Shown in pieces: positions 62,529-64,000 of a DNA stretch of 64,000 bases. Numbering within the stretch: the stretch's first letter is position 1; the number at the start of each line of letters is the position of its first letter. The position numbers and the translations under genes are program-made. The DNA is from Paludifilum halophilum (GTDB lineage: Bacteria; Bacillota; Bacilli; Thermoactinomycetales; DSM-45169), in the NCBI RefSeq assembly GCF_002245355.1, contig NZ_NOWF01000002.1:1-64000 (forward strand). The letters run 5' to 3'. The notes under the pieces were generated by a model. That model was not told where the DNA came from, searched no databases, and saw nothing but the letters and a program-made list of their open reading frames with translations.

Positions 62529-63427
62529 CCTTTCACCCGCTTTCCCGGTAAAAGTGGATCATGAACGTTTTCGACAGCCGGTAATCCGATTTCGTCTCCT
62601 TTCCATCCGAATCCGGGGACCGCTCCATGATCCTCAAACACCGTCACCGATCGGTCCTCTTCGGGGTGAGCGCCGAATTGTTGTTCATACCAGGCGATCG
62701 CTTCCCGCATGCGAACCACTTCCCCGACGACGATCACTGCCGGAGCCTTCCACCGGACCGACTCCTCCCCGTGAGCGATATCCGCCAGAGTCCCGGTCCA
62801 GGTCTCCTGCTCCCTCCGGCTTCCCCAGCGAATCAAGGCCACCGGTGTCTCCGGGCGTCGTCCGTGGCGAAGCAACTGGTCGCAAATTCGGGACAGATGC
62901 TTCACTCCCATCAGAATCACCAATGTCTCTGCCGCCTGGGCTAAATCCTTCCACTTGACCCTCGGTTCTTTTTTGTCCCGGCGTTCGTGCCCCGTGACCA
63001 CGATGAAGGAAGAACTGTAGTCCCGGTGAGTGACAGGAATTCCAGCATAGGCGGGAACCGCCGTCGCCGACGGAATGCCGGGGATCACTTCATAGGGAAT
63101 CCCCCGGCTTTTCAGAACCGCCGCTTCTTCACCGCCCCGTCCGAAGACAAAAGGATCCCCGCCTTTTAAACGAACCACCCGCTTCTGTTCCCGGGCTTTT
63201 TTCACCAACATTTCATTGATGGCGTCCTGGGTCATCCGGTGGCGGTCCGCCCGTTTCCCCACATCAATTTTTTCGCAATGCTCGGAAGTCTGTGACAGCA
63301 GACGCGGGTGAACCAGCCGGTCATACAGCAGTACATCGGCTCTGCGGAGAGCTTTCAACCCTTTGACCGTAATCAGTTCCGGATCTCCAGGTCCCGCTCC
63401 CACAATGTAGACCCTTCCGTCTTTCAT
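62525..63427 (-). CDS. cobA: Uroporphyrinogen-III C-methyltransferase
   Basis: The 300-residue SUMT methylates uroporphyrinogen III at C-2 and C-7 to precorrin-2. Landmarks: VYIVGAGPGDPELITVKGLK, DVLLYDRLVHPRLL, VVRLKGGDPFVFGRGGEEAA (SAM loop), VIPGIPSATAVPAYAGIPVT and ALIRWGSRREQETWTGTLAD. No fused CysG dehydrogenase or HemD domain is present; a C-terminal extension of about 45 residues follows the methylase. The start at 63427 follows AAGGAGTGGAG. It is the first dedicated enzyme of the operon. Confidence 0.93.
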   Translation of the reverse strand: MKDGRVYIVGAGPGDPELITVKGLKALRRADVLLYDRLVHPRLLSQTSEHCEKIDVGKRADRHRMTQDAINEMLVKKAREQKRVVRLKGGDPFVFGRGGEEAAVLKSRGIPYEVIPGIPSATAVPAYAGIPVTHRDYSSSFIVVTGHERRDKKEPRVKWKDLAQAAETLVILMGVKHLSRICDQLLRHGRRPETPVALIRWGSRREQETWTGTLADIAHGEESVRWKAPAVIVVGEVVRMREAIAWYEQQFGAHPEEDRSVTVFEDHGAVPGFGWKGDEIGLPAVENVHDPLLPGKRVKG

Positions 63428-63789
63428 GCACTCCACTCCTTCAGACTGATGACCATTTCAAAAGGACCTTTTTCCGTCCGGAACCAGTGAAATCGCACAC
63501 AGCTACTTTCGGCGATTGACCAGCTCCCCCTTAAGTAGCCTGTCTAGTGCCCCATCTGGTATCCAAGTTGGGAGGGTGGTTGGCCGGCGTAGATCCTTTG
63601 CACTCAGGAGAGCACAAGTCTCGCCAAGGTCGCTCCGCTTCCCGGTCTCACTATGCGTTTTTTGCAAGAGATCGGAGACGGCCTGCCAGCCCGACCACCC
63701 CCGGCAAGGGATCAAACCGATCAAAGTTTCCTGAAGAGGCACTAGAAACCAAGTTGAGAGGATGGTTGGAGCAAACTCCGATTCTCTTC
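63428..63789. repeat. Non-coding interval with internal direct and inverted repeats
   Basis: The 362-bp gap upstream of cobA contains two similar 21-bp segments, CCAAGTTGGGAGGGTGGTTG (63563) and CCAAGTTGAGAGGATGGTTG (63749). Each stands next to one arm of an inverted pair: TCTAGTGCC (63543-63551) and GGCACTAGA (63738-63746). The arrangement brackets about 200 bases and looks like a small mobile element or a structured RNA. A 96-codon minus-strand frame (63503-63793) overlaps it but ends at the repeat and has no recognisable domain. No cobalamin riboswitch B12 box was seen. Confidence 0.5.
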
Positions 63790-64000
63790 TCATTTTTTCG
63801 GGACTCCCTTTGGAGCATCGGAAACGGAGATCAATCCCTCCCGCCCGTAGCGGTAACTCACCCCGCAGGAAGGCGGCTTCCCCCCGACCAGGTCATCCAT
63901 GACAATTTGGCGGCCGCTGTCGGGGGTCACCCCCCGATACCAGACTCCATCCGGATAAACAATGACGACACACCCGTCTTCACACCGGCCATTGCAACGG
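63790..64000 (-). CDS. Thioredoxin-like [2Fe-2S] ferredoxin-domain protein of the cobalamin operon (partial, N-terminus outside)
   Basis: The minus-strand frame enters at 64000 and stops at 63790. About 69 residues are visible: RCNGRCEDGCVVIVYPDGVW, then YRGVTPDSGRQIVMDDLVGG and a tail with PSCGVSYRYG. The Cys pattern and the VVVYP-DG-VWYRGVTP stretch match the C-terminal part of the (2Fe-2S) ferredoxin fold seen in CbiW-type proteins of Bacillus B12 operons. It would supply electrons to a corrin reduction step, by inference. Its distance to cobA (362 bp) leaves room for the repeat element. Confidence 0.75.
   Translation of the reverse strand, partial: RCNGRCEDGCVVIVYPDGVWYRGVTPDSGRQIVMDDLVGGKPPSCGVSYRYGREGLISVSDAPKGVPKK

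Noticed and set aside
63428-63789. Cobalamin riboswitch upstream of cobA
   Set aside because: The interval is in the right place, but the conserved B12 box (GCCACTG-type) and the surrounding conserved stems were not found on the minus strand.
63503-63793. 96-codon minus-strand ORF upstream of cobA
   Set aside because: It overlaps the internal repeats and the stop of the ferredoxin-like gene, has no good ribosome binding site, and no domain is recognisable.
1-64000. CRISPR arrays, rRNA and tRNA genes
   Set aside because: No regularly spaced repeat array, no rRNA core sequence and no convincing tRNA cloverleaf were noticed by eye on either strand; a dedicated scan was not possible.

Overview
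The window reads as chromosome of a spore-forming member of the Bacillota. A sigK gene is interrupted in the style of the Bacillus subtilis skin element, ribosome binding sites are strong GGAGG types, and a Bacillus-type OhrR operator and a perfect cre site are present. Protein flavour and the GC-rich cobalamin operon suggest Thermoactinomycetaceae, but that placement is inference.

Layout. (1) 1-7112: right end of a sigK-intervening (skin-like) prophage remnant. It holds small phage early genes, an ORF6N antirepressor, XRE regulators around a palindromic operator, a large serine recombinase, and the N-terminal half of sigK (7068-7532, minus) convergent with the recombinase. The sigK C-terminal half must lie left of the window. 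(2) 7113-19190: a scarred region bounded by two direct copies (505 bp, exactly 11,500 bp apart) of the sigK promoter and 5' end. It contains broken genes (an inverted ohr tail, a class D beta-lactamase, an aminotransferase piece, a second serine recombinase) mixed with intact ones: DoxX, a secreted LolA/RseB-like protein, the peroxide operon gpx-ohrR-ohrA, a GAF membrane protein, an excalibur surface protein, a DMT transporter and a LysR regulator. (3) 19238-34551: a xylose and xylo-oligosaccharide regulon: xylR, xylose porter, xylB, xylA, aldose epimerase, GH52 beta-xylosidase, a three-gene ABC importer without its own ATPase, and a YesM/YesN-type two-component system. (4) 34741-36258: BCCT osmolyte transporter. 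(5) 36442-43000: accessory island with an SF1 helicase coupled to a small helical protein that shares an Asn/Gly-rich motif with it, a decayed second copy of this pair, two dead IS4-family transposases and a toxin/immunity remnant. (6) 43116-64000: a long minus-strand cobalamin operon.

How the genes work together. The B12 operon runs from a ferredoxin-like protein (cut by the window end) through cobA, cbiA, a Ni/Co permease, cbiC, cbiET, cbiL, cbiF, cbiG, cbiX, cbiH, cbiJ, cbiD, a CobN-like chelatase, a ChlI/ChlD fusion and cobQ to a PduO-type adenosyltransferase. It encodes the early-cobalt (anaerobic-type) corrin route with nearly every gene overlapping the next, yet it also carries a late-insertion-type CobN/ChlID chelatase. 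In the xylose region, imported xylo-oligosaccharides would be cut by GH52, epimerised, isomerised and phosphorylated into the pentose phosphate pathway. XylR, carbon catabolite repression and the two-component system would provide control.

The most interesting candidate for an undescribed system is the helicase plus motif-sharing small protein (36442-39838). It resembles receptor/effector pairs linked by amyloid-like motifs, and a dead duplicate lies nearby.
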